From assembly GCA_027065695.1 (NCBI GenBank), contig JAMONP010000052.1:228957-292956 (forward strand): a stretch of DNA of 64,000 nucleotides, read 5' to 3'. This document shows positions 54,715 through 63,170 of this stretch, piece by piece (position 1 is the first letter of the stretch; every line of letters starts with the position of its first letter). Position numbers and translations under genes: made by a program. The DNA comes from Desulfuromonadales bacterium. Lineage in GTDB: Bacteria; Desulfobacterota; Desulfuromonadia; Desulfuromonadales; BM103. Under the pieces are notes generated by a model that worked only from the letters and a program-made list of their open reading frames with translations, searched no databases and was not told the origin of the DNA.

Positions 54715-55264
54715 CCAGGGTACAGAGCAGGTTGCCGATAAAGAGTGAATTCCCCAGCAGGCGTGGCAGGGAATCGCTGGGTAGAGACAGAGTGATGTCT
54801 GGCAGAGTATCAGCCAGTTCTGCCTGTTCGCTGGCGATCAGAATAGTGTTACAGCCCAATTGCTGCGCTGCACCAAGAGCTTCGCGATCAGCAGGGCTGA
54901 GTTTGATGCCAGCCAGGACCAGAACGGTGTCCTGATCGGTGGCCAGGGAACGCAATTGGCGACTGAAAAGTTGGCTGCTCTGGTCATTTCCAGCCAGGAA
55001 AGTGGCCAGACCGGCATCATTTGTCAGAGCGATTGCGGGCAAAGCCGGACGCTCCAGAGTCTGCCGGTAGAGAAAGATCTGGCCTATGAGGCCGGCAATT
55101 GCACCAAAGGGGCCGCTACCGACCAGAAAGAGCCTGCCGCCTTGATGAAAAGTTGTCACCAGATGCTCGGCCAAGCTGTTCAATGTCGATTTCTGTGTGA
55201 GTAGAAAAGGGTCGAGCAGGGCAATCTGCTGAGCAACAGCTACACTGATTTTGTCCTGGGTCAT
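54689..55264 (-). CDS. SIS-domain protein (phosphosugar isomerase-like)
   Basis: The 191-aa protein has the SIS fold of GmhA/DiaA-type proteins: RLFLVGSGPFGAIAGLIGQ for the first Gly-rich loop, ALTNDAGLATFLAGN, DTVLVLAGIKLSPADREALG and NTILIASEQAEL. The usual GNGGS motif is altered to GSGPFG. It could bind phosphosugars as isomerase or as a regulator; substrate unknown. It stands upstream of the ccsB-hem genes on the same strand, and divergent from trxA. Confidence 0.85.
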   Translation of the reverse strand: MTQDKISVAVAQQIALLDPFLLTQKSTLNSLAEHLVTTFHQGGRLFLVGSGPFGAIAGLIGQIFLYRQTLERPALPAIALTNDAGLATFLAGNDQSSQLFSRQLRSLATDQDTVLVLAGIKLSPADREALGAAQQLGCNTILIASEQAELADTLPDITLSLPSDSLPRLLGNSLFIGNLLCTLVESELFGI

Positions 55265-55454
55265 ACTTGCCTCGTCAGATGGTTTAGCTCATCTTAAGGG
55301 GCGGGGTGATAACTGTCAAGGCTTGGCATTTTGGGTTTGTTTTTATGACACTTTTCATGGGAACCAAGGAGATAATCCCTTGATTTTTTGTGCAAGGTGA
55401 TTATGATGACAGTTGAATGTTTGCGAAAGATCCATTACACAAGGAGAGTGTCTT

Positions 55455-55784
55455 ATGTCTAGTGATAAAGTTGTCCAGTTAACGGATGATTCTTTTGAGA
55501 GTGAAGTTACCCAGTCCTCGGTTCCCGTGCTCGTCGATTTCTGGGCAACCTGGTGTGCCCCGTGTAAGGCAATAGGTCCTCTTGTCGACCAGCTGGCCGA
55601 TGAATTCGATGGCCAAGTTAAGATCTGTAAGCTGAATGTCGATGATAACCCCGCTACTCCGGGGCAATTCGGCGTACGTGGTATCCCGACCTTGATTCTT
55701 TTCAAGGATGGCAAGGTGTTTGAGCAGGTGGTCGGTGCAGTGCCAAAGAGTCAGCTGGAAGGTTTGTTGAAGAAGGCATTGTAA
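55455..55784 (+). CDS. trxA: Thioredoxin
   Basis: This 109-aa cytoplasmic thioredoxin carries the redox pair Cys34/Cys37 in FWATWCAPCKAIGP; Ala replaces the usual Gly of WCGPC, a natural variant. cis-Pro lies in VRGIPTLILFKDG. ATG 55455 with AAGGAG upstream was chosen over a 14-codon longer frame. A terminator follows. Confidence 0.96.
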   Translation: MSSDKVVQLTDDSFESEVTQSSVPVLVDFWATWCAPCKAIGPLVDQLADEFDGQVKICKLNVDDNPATPGQFGVRGIPTLILFKDGKVFEQVVGAVPKSQLEGLLKKAL

Positions 55785-55810
55785 AAAGCGTTTTCTGATT
55801 GTTGAGAAAC

Positions 55811-55845
55811 AAAAGGTCTGGCAATTTTGCCGGGCCTTTTGTGTT
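55811..55845 (+). terminator. Rho-independent terminator after trxA
   Basis: AAAAGGTCTGGCAA and TTGCCGGGCCTTTT pair over 14 bases with two G-T pairs, followed by GTGTT. Because both ends are A/T-rich it could work on both strands. Confidence 0.85.
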
Positions 55846-56000
55846 AAGTTTTTAGTACCCGCATTGTCCTACAGCCTCTTCTGGTCAACTACTTGTTTGT
55901 TTGTGACCCCTTAGACGGAAAGTCTCTGCATTAAGATTAAAATTCTTTACAATTAGTCCCACAAGAGTATGATTGGTTCTTCCTAACGAATGGTGGGATT

Positions 56001-56321
56001 ATGTTTGATATAATGAGTTGGATGTTTTGTTTTGTAACAGCAGCGGTAGGTTTCTTATATGGGACTAGAATTTGCTGGAGTTGTGGTAAGGAGTGTAGCT
56101 TTGAAGTATCCCCTGCCGAAAAAAAACGAATCCTGAAAGCAAATATGCCAGGCGGCTTTGCTGTCTACTGTTTTGGCTTTTTAGTTTTTTTTAGCAATGC
56201 CTTAGATGGGCAATTAACAATTATTGTTTTATCAGTAACAAGTGCCCTGCTACTTTCTCACTTTGTAATTTCAATGGCTATGCCTGCCCTGAAACGAAAC
56301 CCCTCAAATCACAACGATTGA
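56001..56321 (+). CDS. Small membrane protein of unknown function
   Basis: The 106-aa protein has an N-terminal membrane segment (MSWMFCFVTAAVGFLYGT), a CWSCGKEC pair that could bind metal, a basic loop, and two further segments (about residues 52-68 and 72-94). No family recognised. GGTGGG precedes the ATG. Local base composition is AT-rich compared with trxA and hemH, as for the next gene, suggesting a small acquired segment. Confidence 0.65.
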   Translation: MFDIMSWMFCFVTAAVGFLYGTRICWSCGKECSFEVSPAEKKRILKANMPGGFAVYCFGFLVFFSNALDGQLTIIVLSVTSALLLSHFVISMAMPALKRNPSNHND

Positions 56322-56402
56322 CAGCCTCCCAGACATAATTAATTGTATATTAAACCCGCGCTACACAGTCAGATTAATGCCTGACTTATTAAGTTGACGA
56401 TG

Positions 56403-57089
56403 TTAATTCAGCATCTCAGGTGCGACTTCATTGATCCTGTCCAAGAAGAACTGCCAATCACTTTGGCTATTGCCACCAGAACCTTCTAAAGCCTGCCTGA
56501 CACAGGTTATACGCTTTGAGGTGTTCTTCAAACGGCCTTGGTTTGTGATTTTGAATGAATCAGCGGGTTGGCGGTCCTCTTTGGTGGTACAACCACATTT
56601 ACAATAAATATCGAAGGTCAAGATCTGGTCTCTTTGCTCAATTGCCTGGACCCTGGCTCTGGCGAATAATTCTGGCAGGAGATTATGTAAGTACTGTAGG
56701 CCTTTCATGGCATTGTTGAAAAAAATTTCACAGGGATGGAAGATGTCTCGGTATTCCCTGACCGCCCTCCGAATGATTCTATCCTCCCAAAGTATATCTT
56801 TGGGCAACTTTAACGCTGTCTTGCGTCCCTTAGCTTTGGAATACTCTCTATCGTCGAACAGTTCGGGAATGTGGTTATCGATATCTTCGAGAAGCTCGGG
56901 AATATGGTGCTCAATATCTTCAAGAAGTTCGGGGTTGGCCTTTTCCATTGCCTCCAAAAACTGTTTTGCCCGGTACTTCTCTTTAGGATTGCCTACTGTC
57001 AAAATGATTCGCTCAAAGGTTATCCTTTGGCGTAACCTGTGTTCCCAGACGAACTCACGGGCGGTCAATTTTTCAGTGGGTTTTAACAT
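56403..57089 (-). CDS. Unknown protein with three tandem PELLEDI repeats
   Basis: The 228-aa soluble, charged protein matches no family that I recognise. Its clearest feature is a tandem repeat of about 10 residues (NPELLEDIEHH, IPELLEDIDNH, IPELFDD) near residue 53-80, and a possible metal-binding YCKCGCTT near 165. ATG 57089 with CTGGAG upstream is preferred; ATG 57125 adds 12 residues. It lies with the small membrane protein in an AT-rich patch between trxA and hemH and may be a transferred gene. Confidence 0.65.
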   Translation of the reverse strand: MLKPTEKLTAREFVWEHRLRQRITFERIILTVGNPKEKYRAKQFLEAMEKANPELLEDIEHHIPELLEDIDNHIPELFDDREYSKAKGRKTALKLPKDILWEDRIIRRAVREYRDIFHPCEIFFNNAMKGLQYLHNLLPELFARARVQAIEQRDQILTFDIYCKCGCTTKEDRQPADSFKITNQGRLKNTSKRITCVRQALEGSGGNSQSDWQFFLDRINEVAPEMLN

Positions 57090-57207
57090 TGAGCCACTCC
57101 AGCCATGGGCAAGATAGCTCTTCATGTCAGAGCCAAAAGCATCTCTTCTGCAGCCGAGATTTGATCAGAGATCAGATAATCTTGCCAATTATACCCAGTC
57201 ACAGGTC

Positions 57208-57390
57208 CTATTGGCATTCAGGATCATACATCATCGCCAGACATCCACGACTGGCAAGACAGTTCGCACAGACCTTGCCGGCATCGTCATAGCGTTCTGC
57301 CGCCAGAATAATACCGGCCTGGACAGCCGCATCATCCGGTAGATTATCAGGATCGAATTCTTCGCCGCAGTGGCAACAGCCAATCATCAT
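57208..57390 (-). CDS. 60-aa CxxC protein downstream of hemH
   Basis: The small protein has IGCCHCGEEFDP and a second set VCANCLASRGC, so four to six Cys arranged like a zinc ribbon or small Fe-S protein. ATG 57390 has GGGGA 5 bases upstream. It starts 17 bases after the hemH stop on the same strand, so it is probably cotranscribed with hemH and hemE. No family recognised with confidence; a role linked to iron insertion is inference. Confidence 0.65.
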   Translation of the reverse strand: MMIGCCHCGEEFDPDNLPDDAAVQAGIILAAERYDDAGKVCANCLASRGCLAMMYDPECQ

Positions 57391-57406
57391 TTTTCCCCAG
57401 ATGTCA

Positions 57407-58420
57407 TCATATTTTTCCCAAGTAACTGCGTACCAGGGCAGCCAGAGCCTGTATAAAATCCTGGTGATCATTCAGTGAGGGTGCCCTCTCAAAGCGCGGC
57501 AGGCCGATCGCTTCAGCGTGCATACGCATCTCGTAATCTATTTCCTGCAACGTCTCGATATGATCCGAGACAAAAGAGATCGGCACGATCAAGGCACCGG
57601 GAACTTGTTGCTCACCAAGTTGATCCAGAACATCCAGAGTATCAGGCTCCATCCATTGCACCGGTCCGGTCCGGCTCTGGAAGCCTAGCTTCCAGGGGCG
57701 TTCTTCGAAACGTTCCATCACCCCTCTGGCCGTACAAATAACATGGTCAAGGTAGGGATCGCCATCATCAATAAACTTCTGTGGCAAAGCATGTGCAGAG
57801 AAGAGGATGGGGACTTCATCGCGCACCAGTTCGTGGAATCTCTCCAGACCTTCACGAATCCGGTTGGCCAGAGTATCGTGATAAGCAGGCCAATCATACC
57901 ATTCGCTGATGACAGTATAGTTGAGCTCAGGGTAAATGCGCGCGGCAGCAGCTTCAAAATCCTTGATGCTGCTGCCAGTGGTTGCCGTGGTGTAATGCGG
58001 GTACATTGAAAGGACAACAGCCTGCTCAATGCCGTCCTGCTTCATTTTGCGAAGGGTCTCTTCGGCCCGGGGCTTGCTATAACGCATCACCACAAACGGC
58101 TTTACATTCTCCCCCAGTTCTCTGGCAACAGCCTTTGCCTGCTTATCGGTCCATTCCAGCAGCGGTGACTTGCCGCCGATTGAGGCATAATTGAGCCTGA
58201 CCTTCGGTGCTCTAAGAACGCTGATCATGAAGGCAAAGGGCTTCTGTAAAAAAGCTCCTGCCGGTAGCTGGATCAGGTCACGATCAGAGAAAAGATTATA
58301 GAGAAACGGGCGGACCGCTCTTAACGAGTCAGGTCCGCCCATATTCAGAAGTACCAAACCGAGAGGTTTCTCAATAGAAACCGGTGGCTGGTGGCTGGTA
58401 GCTGGTGATTGGTTTTTCAC
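57407..58420 (-). CDS. hemH: Ferrochelatase
   Basis: HemH inserts Fe2+ into porphyrin. The 337-aa protein has GLVLLNMGGPDSLRAV, the catalytic His in LFSAHALPQKFIDDGDPY, the FQSRTGPVQWMEPDT block and VVPISFVSDHIETL-type end with the conserved Glu. The first 15 residues (KNQSPATSHQPP) are encoded by a heptamer array and start at GTG without a ribosome site, so initiation is unusual. Whether it uses protoporphyrin IX or coproporphyrin III cannot be decided here. Probably same transcript as hemE. Confidence 0.95.
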   Translation of the reverse strand: MKNQSPATSHQPPVSIEKPLGLVLLNMGGPDSLRAVRPFLYNLFSDRDLIQLPAGAFLQKPFAFMISVLRAPKVRLNYASIGGKSPLLEWTDKQAKAVARELGENVKPFVVMRYSKPRAEETLRKMKQDGIEQAVVLSMYPHYTTATTGSSIKDFEAAAARIYPELNYTVISEWYDWPAYHDTLANRIREGLERFHELVRDEVPILFSAHALPQKFIDDGDPYLDHVICTARGVMERFEERPWKLGFQSRTGPVQWMEPDTLDVLDQLGEQQVPGALIVPISFVSDHIETLQEIDYEMRMHAEAIGLPRFERAPSLNDHQDFIQALAALVRSYLGKI

Positions 58421-58445
58421 GTTCCGCGTCCCGCGTCCCTCGTAC
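58383..58445. repeat. Degenerate tandem heptamer array C (hemE/hemH junction)
   Basis: Nine contiguous in-phase 7-mers of two kinds: GGTGGCT, GGTGGCT, GGTAGCT, GGTGATT, GGTTTTT, then CACGTTC, CGCGTCC, CGCGTCC, CTCGTAC. The first kind is read through as the N-terminus of HemH. Confidence 0.88.
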
Positions 58446-58446
58446 C

Positions 58447-59472
58447 TTATTTACCGCTCAAGCGGTGAACACACTCGACCATAAACTTGGCGTGTTCGGG
58501 ATCGACAGTCGGCAGGATACCGTGACCAAGATTGAAGATGTGACCAGGGCGGCCGGCGTTCTCATCGAGGATGCGCTTGACTTCGCGTTCGATGTGCTCC
58601 TTGGGAGCGTAGAGCACAGTCGGGTCGAGGTTGCCCTGCACAGCAATATCGGGGCCGATGATGTCACGAGCTTTGCCGAGGTTGACATGCCAATCAAGAC
58701 CCATGACATCCGAACCGGCCATACTGACTGTATCGAGCATGGCACTGGCACCCTTGACGAAATGGATAATCGGCACCCTGTGATCAAGGCTGTCGATCAG
58801 TTTCCTGGTGTAGGGCAGGATAAATTTCGCATAATCGAGAGGCGAGACGATACCGCCCCAGGTGTCAAAAATCTGGATGACCTGTGCCCCTGCATCGATC
58901 TGCGCGTTCAGGTAGAGGCTGTCCATCTCGGTGACCTTATTCATCAGTTTGGCGAACAGCTCAGGTGCACCGTACATCATGCGCTTGATCTGGGCAAAAT
59001 CCTTACTGCCCTTGCCTTCAACCATGTAGCAAGCCAGAGTGAAGGGCGCACCACCGAAACCGATCAGCGGCACCCGCCCTTCAAATTCGCGGCGCAAGAT
59101 CTTGATCGTTTCGAGCACATAGGGGACATCCTCTTCCATCACCGGGATGCGCAAGGCGTCGATGTCAGCTTCAGTACGGACCGGATTCTCAAACACCGGC
59201 CCGGGCACAAAATCAAGCTTCAAGCCCATCGGTTCCACCGGAGTAAGAATGTCGGAGAAGAGGATCGCCGCATCGGCATTCAGGTAGTCGATCGGCTGAA
59301 TAGTCACCTCGGCAGCCAGTTCCGGAGTCTTGCAGAGTTCGAGAAAAGTGACCTTCTTGCGTATCTTCATGTACTGGGGCAGATAACGACCCGCCTGGCG
59401 CATCAGCCAGACAGGGGTGTAGTCGGTCTTCTCACCGCGACAGGCTTTGAGAAATGTGTAATCTGTGGACAT
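58447..59472 (-). CDS. hemE: Uroporphyrinogen decarboxylase
   Basis: HemE decarboxylates uroporphyrinogen III to coproporphyrinogen III. The 341-aa protein has the signature PVWLMRQAGRYLPQY, the catalytic Asp in ILFSDILTPVE and GFGGAPFTLACYMVEG, and ends with VHRLSGK. AGGAGG 8 bases before ATG 59472 fixes the start. It is upstream of hemH and downstream of the radical SAM/SPASM gene. Confidence 0.97.
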   Translation of the reverse strand: MSTDYTFLKACRGEKTDYTPVWLMRQAGRYLPQYMKIRKKVTFLELCKTPELAAEVTIQPIDYLNADAAILFSDILTPVEPMGLKLDFVPGPVFENPVRTEADIDALRIPVMEEDVPYVLETIKILRREFEGRVPLIGFGGAPFTLACYMVEGKGSKDFAQIKRMMYGAPELFAKLMNKVTEMDSLYLNAQIDAGAQVIQIFDTWGGIVSPLDYAKFILPYTRKLIDSLDHRVPIIHFVKGASAMLDTVSMAGSDVMGLDWHVNLGKARDIIGPDIAVQGNLDPTVLYAPKEHIEREVKRILDENAGRPGHIFNLGHGILPTVDPEHAKFMVECVHRLSGK

Positions 59473-59508
59473 TGAGTTGCCTCCTGATGTGTTTCGTAAT
59501 GTTTAAGA

Positions 59509-59583
59509 AACCACGAAGAACACGAAGGGCACGAAGCGAAAACAGAAATAACTGTCTTCGTGAGCTTCGCGCTCTTCGTGGTT
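59509..59583. repeat. Inverted repeat (CCACGAAG type)
   Basis: AACCACGAAGAACACGAAGG then GCACGAAG pairs with CTTCGTGAGCTTCGCGCTCT then TCGTGGTT, 28 bases on each arm with a few mismatches and a 19-base loop. CACGAAG is repeated three times per arm. It separates the radical SAM gene from hemE and the same class of repeat is common in other bacteria. Confidence 0.8.
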
Positions 59584-59588
59584 AACTC

Positions 59589-60695
59589 TTATTCAGAAGC
59601 CTTTTCTGCTGCTTCTTTTTCCATGCGTTTGAGCGTACGCGGAGGAATGTAGTTGCAGAACGGCTCCTCTTCCATATAGTCACCGTAAACCGCATCGGCT
59701 CGAGCACGACAACCGCCGCAGACGTTGATAAACTCACATTCGCCACACTTGCCTTTGTATTTTTTGAAATCCCTCAGGTCGTTGAAGGTCTTGCTGTTAA
59801 ACCAGAGGTCTCTAAACGGCACCTGTTTGACATTGCCAACCGAGGAGTGGAAGTAGGAGCAGGGTTTGAGGTTGCCGAAGCAGTCGATCAGACAGATGGT
59901 CTGGGCAGCAATACAACCTTTGCCGCCGCCGGTGGAGAAGGTCAGGCTGCGACGCTTAAAATCGACGCCCTCGGCTTTGGCCATCTGCGGTACAACACGA
60001 TAGTAGTGCGGCGCACAGGTGGGACGCATGAGGATTTCATCTTCACCCTTCTCCTGCTCGTAGTGCCAGGCAAGAATTTCCTCGTAATCCTCCTTGGAGA
60101 TCAGTTCGTTCATAATCTCCTCGCCACGACCTGTCGGTACGATCATAAACATGTACCAGGCCGTCGAACCAAGGCTCTTGGCGAGCTTGAAAGTCCCGGC
60201 AATATCGCGTTGGTTGCGTTTGGTAAAAGATGAGTTGACCAGGAACTTGATGCCGTTGCGCTTAAGGGTTTCAGCGCCACGAATAGTGCCTTCAAATGCC
60301 CCGGGACAGGAGCGGAAATCATCGTGAATCTCAGCAGTCGAGCCATCGAGTGACAGTGAGACCATCTTGATGTCGGCCTTCTTCATCTTCTGACACACCT
60401 CATCGGTGATCAGAGTGCCATTGGTCGCCATACACATACGCAGGCCTTTATCAGTGCCATATCGGGCAATCTCGAAGATGTCCTTGCGCATCAGCGGCTC
60501 GCCACCAGAGAGGACCATGACCGGCTGGCTGACCTCACAGATATCATCAATCATCTTGAAGGCTTCTCCGGTACTGAAGTCACCAATAGCGGCGTCCATA
60601 TCAGATGAACAGCGGCAATGAACGCAGCTCAGATTACAGCGTTGTGTTGACTCCCAGGCAATCCACTTGGGTATATATTCTTCTTTTGGCGCCAT
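59589..60695 (-). CDS. Radical SAM/SPASM protein, AhbD/NirJ-like
   Basis: The 368-aa protein has the radical SAM cluster Cys20/24/27 in [19 protein letters not shown] for SAM binding, and C-terminal SPASM-type Cys sets ([20 protein letters not shown] and [14 protein letters not shown]) for extra Fe-S clusters. The layout fits the heme-synthesis branch AhbC/AhbD/NirJ, where AhbD makes heme from Fe-coproporphyrin by two oxidative decarboxylations. Its position directly before hemE and hemH supports tetrapyrrole work; exact activity is inference. AAGGAG precedes the ATG. Confidence 0.82.
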   Translation of the reverse strand: MAPKEEYIPKWIAWESTQRCNLSCVHCRCSSDMDAAIGDFSTGEAFKMIDDICEVSQPVMVLSGGEPLMRKDIFEIARYGTDKGLRMCMATNGTLITDEVCQKMKKADIKMVSLSLDGSTAEIHDDFRSCPGAFEGTIRGAETLKRNGIKFLVNSSFTKRNQRDIAGTFKLAKSLGSTAWYMFMIVPTGRGEEIMNELISKEDYEEILAWHYEQEKGEDEILMRPTCAPHYYRVVPQMAKAEGVDFKRRSLTFSTGGGKGCIAAQTICLIDCFGNLKPCSYFHSSVGNVKQVPFRDLWFNSKTFNDLRDFKKYKGKCGECEFINVCGGCRARADAVYGDYMEEEPFCNYIPPRTLKRMEKEAAEKASE

Positions 60696-60934
60696 GCTGG
60701 CAGCTCCTTAAACTAATCTTTAGCGAGAGAAACGAGACTCAGAGTTAGTCCAAGTCATAGTTAATCAGTCTACAACAGGGGTAGATGACCTGACAAGAGA
60801 GGTTTTCTCTTGACACGACCGTCGGATAGCTTTTGACAGCGTGCTATCAATCCTGATTGGCTTTCGAAGGGCATCCGTAGGGTTTGCAAATAGCCCCACC
60901 GTTTGCGAACGCGGAACTCAACCAGCAAAAACCC

Positions 60935-60965
60935 AAAAAAGGCAGCCCCAAGGCCACCTTTTCAA
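60935..60965 (-). terminator. Terminator-like hairpin after the flavoprotein gene
   Basis: On the minus strand AAAAGGTGGCC and GGCTGCCTTTTTT pair with one two-base mismatch, followed by T. It lies 45 bases after the nitronate-monooxygenase-like gene. The rest of 60696-61009 holds no gene that I can see. Confidence 0.7.
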
Positions 60966-61009
60966 AAACCGCAAATCACAAAACTTATATCTTCAAGAGA
61001 TACAGAGCT

Positions 61010-62059
61010 TTAATCCTGAAAAAGCTCGTCAAAAATCTCGGCAACTGTTTCTATTCTAGTTGCCTTCCATGCATTAGTACCGCAGAAGACCAACCCGGTT
61101 TTCATGTCTCCCCGCTGGGCACGGTCAAGTGCATGCACGATACAGAAGCGTTCGCCCTTTGACTTGTACGCACATTTGCGCAGACAACCGGTCGGACAGG
61201 TTGGTGTCATTTCCAGGTCACGTTCACGAATCGCTTCGACATTCGCGACCAGTGCCCTGCCAGGCAAGCCCGCCGGGCTCATAAGCAGGCCGATATCTTC
61301 CTTGTTACAGTTCAAATAGGCCTGCTTGAAGGCATCGTCAGCATCGCATTCCTCTGTACACACAAAACGCGTACCCATTTGTACGCCATCTGCACCCTGC
61401 TGCAGAGCATTCTGCAAATCAGCACGATCCCAGACGCCGCCAGCAGCTATAATCGGGATATCAAGATCCCATTTATCCTGGAAATAAGCCTTGACGTCAC
61501 GAACCGTAGCGTACTGGTCGTATTGCCCGGTACCAATATTTTCCAATTTCTCACCAAGATGCCCGCCCGCAGTATCAGGGTCTTCAACCACCACAGCATC
61601 AGGTAAGCGATGGTAGGATTTATGCCACTTTCTGGCAATCAACTCGGCAGCTCTGAGCGAAGAAACAATCGGCACAAGTGCAACATCCGGCCAATCAGCA
61701 GTCAGTTCAGGAAGATTCAACGGCAGCCCAGCCCCACTTACAATCAGCTTAGCACCACCTTCACAAGAAGCTTTGACCAGTTCGACAAAGTCGGTCACGG
61801 CCACCATGCAGTTTGTCCCGATAATACCATCAGGAGCTATTTCATACGCCTTGGCGAGTTCGTCTTTGAGTGCCAGAGGCTCTGCAGCAAAATAGTTGTC
61901 ACCCTTGAAATGCGGCGAGTCCATACCGATACCGGCCGTTGCAATCAGGCCGATGCCACCACAACGAGCGACATTCCCAGCCAGCCGGTAGCCCGAGACA
62001 CGAACAGCCATGCCTCCCTGAATCAGGGGATAAGGGACTTCGTGCTTGCCGATACGCAT
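61010..62059 (-). CDS. NAD(P)H-dependent flavin oxidoreductase (nitronate monooxygenase-like)
   Basis: The 349-aa TIM-barrel flavoprotein starts VPYPLIQGGMAVRVSGYRLA and has GGIGLIATAGIGM, IGTNCMVAVTDF, EDPDTAGGHLGE, the FMN-phosphate loop AAGGVWDRADL and QMGTRFVCTEEC. A C-terminal Cys-rich extension (CPTGCLRKCAYKSKGERFC) is the mark of a subgroup found in anaerobes and may hold an Fe-S cluster. Substrate unknown; enoyl-ACP reductase (FabK)-type or nitronate oxidation are the family options. AAGGAG precedes ATG 62059. Divergent from the kinase gene. Confidence 0.88.
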   Translation of the reverse strand: MRIGKHEVPYPLIQGGMAVRVSGYRLAGNVARCGGIGLIATAGIGMDSPHFKGDNYFAAEPLALKDELAKAYEIAPDGIIGTNCMVAVTDFVELVKASCEGGAKLIVSGAGLPLNLPELTADWPDVALVPIVSSLRAAELIARKWHKSYHRLPDAVVVEDPDTAGGHLGEKLENIGTGQYDQYATVRDVKAYFQDKWDLDIPIIAAGGVWDRADLQNALQQGADGVQMGTRFVCTEECDADDAFKQAYLNCNKEDIGLLMSPAGLPGRALVANVEAIRERDLEMTPTCPTGCLRKCAYKSKGERFCIVHALDRAQRGDMKTGLVFCGTNAWKATRIETVAEIFDELFQD

Positions 62060-62189
62060 AGATATCTCCTTAAAGTTTGTCCATACAGCAATACTGAAAC
62101 CGCCAATCAATCTAGCAAATATGGCCTTTTTACTTTGTAATACTTCTGTAAAAACATTCAACTCTTCCCCTTGTCGCCTGCACGTAGTA

Positions 62190-63170
62190 ATGGTAAAAAT
62201 AGATCTTATGAAATGGCTGAAACGTATCTTTAACCCGCTCATAGCCTTTATCGGCATCCAGCTCGCCTGGGTTCTGGTAGTAATTTTCTGGCTTAACTGG
62301 TTCCTTGGCAGCCACCGCAAGCTAAGGGCTCTGGCCGAAAAATACAGTCCCGAACTATTGGTCGGTGGCCCGGACTGGCTGATTTTAACCGAGAGCCTGC
62401 TGTTGCTGGTCTCTATCCTGGTTGGCGTCTATGTCATCTTTCTTTACTGGACAAGACAATCGGCTCTGGTTCGCGAGCAGCGTCAGTTCATATCTCAGGT
62501 AACGCATGAGCTGAAGTCACCTCTGGCCTCTCTGCAGTTACACCTGGAAACGCTTCGTCGTCATCAACCTTCTCCTGAGCGCCAGGCGGCTTTCCTGGAA
62601 ACCATGTTGAGTGACACCAGTCGCCTCAATGGTCTGATTGACAATCTCCTTTCAGCCAGCCGAGTCGGTCAGAAACATTGGCTATTGGACCTGCAGACCA
62701 CCGACTTCAGTGCCTTCATAGGGAGATATTTCCGAGCCCGTCAGTTTACCTTGCCCAAGGCCGGCAAATTGTCACTCGATATCACAGCTGGAATTTATGC
62801 CGCCATAGACCAGGAAGCGATGGAAACTGTTTTACGCAACCTACTGGAAAATGCCGTACTCTATTCCGACAAGTCCCCAGAGATCACCGTGACCTTGAGT
62901 AGCGATACAGACAAATGCTATCTGGATTTCGCTGATAGTGGCCGTGGCATAGAGGTCAAGGAACAGAAAAAAATCTTCAATATGTTCTATCGCGCCCGGC
63001 GTAAAAACGAAAATATACGTGGTAGCGGACTCGGTTTGTTCATTGTCAACGCCACCATTCGCCGCCATCACGGCCAAGTCAAAGTGGCAAGCAAAGGACA
63101 AGGACAAGGAACAACTTTCAAGATCATTCTGCCACTCGCACAACCAGCCAAGGTTGAGGAGGAGTCATGA
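62190..63170 (+). CDS. Sensor histidine kinase
   Basis: The 326-aa membrane kinase has two membrane segments (about residues 15-37 and 67-90) with a short periplasmic loop, a HisKA domain with the phospho-acceptor in FISQVTHELKSPLASLQ, and a HATPase domain with N-box NLLENAVLYS, G1 DSGRGIEV and G2 GSGLGLFIV. There is no HAMP or PAS domain. The start is uncertain: ATG 62190 or 62208, with no clear ribosome site. Its stop overlaps the start of the response regulator gene (ATGA). Confidence 0.92.
   Translation: MVKIDLMKWLKRIFNPLIAFIGIQLAWVLVVIFWLNWFLGSHRKLRALAEKYSPELLVGGPDWLILTESLLLLVSILVGVYVIFLYWTRQSALVREQRQFISQVTHELKSPLASLQLHLETLRRHQPSPERQAAFLETMLSDTSRLNGLIDNLLSASRVGQKHWLLDLQTTDFSAFIGRYFRARQFTLPKAGKLSLDITAGIYAAIDQEAMETVLRNLLENAVLYSDKSPEITVTLSSDTDKCYLDFADSGRGIEVKEQKKIFNMFYRARRKNENIRGSGLGLFIVNATIRRHHGQVKVASKGQGQGTTFKIILPLAQPAKVEEES

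Noticed and set aside
58405..59475. 356-codon plus-strand frame opposite hemE
   Set aside because: Antisense shadow of hemE, which has all family motifs and a good ribosome site.
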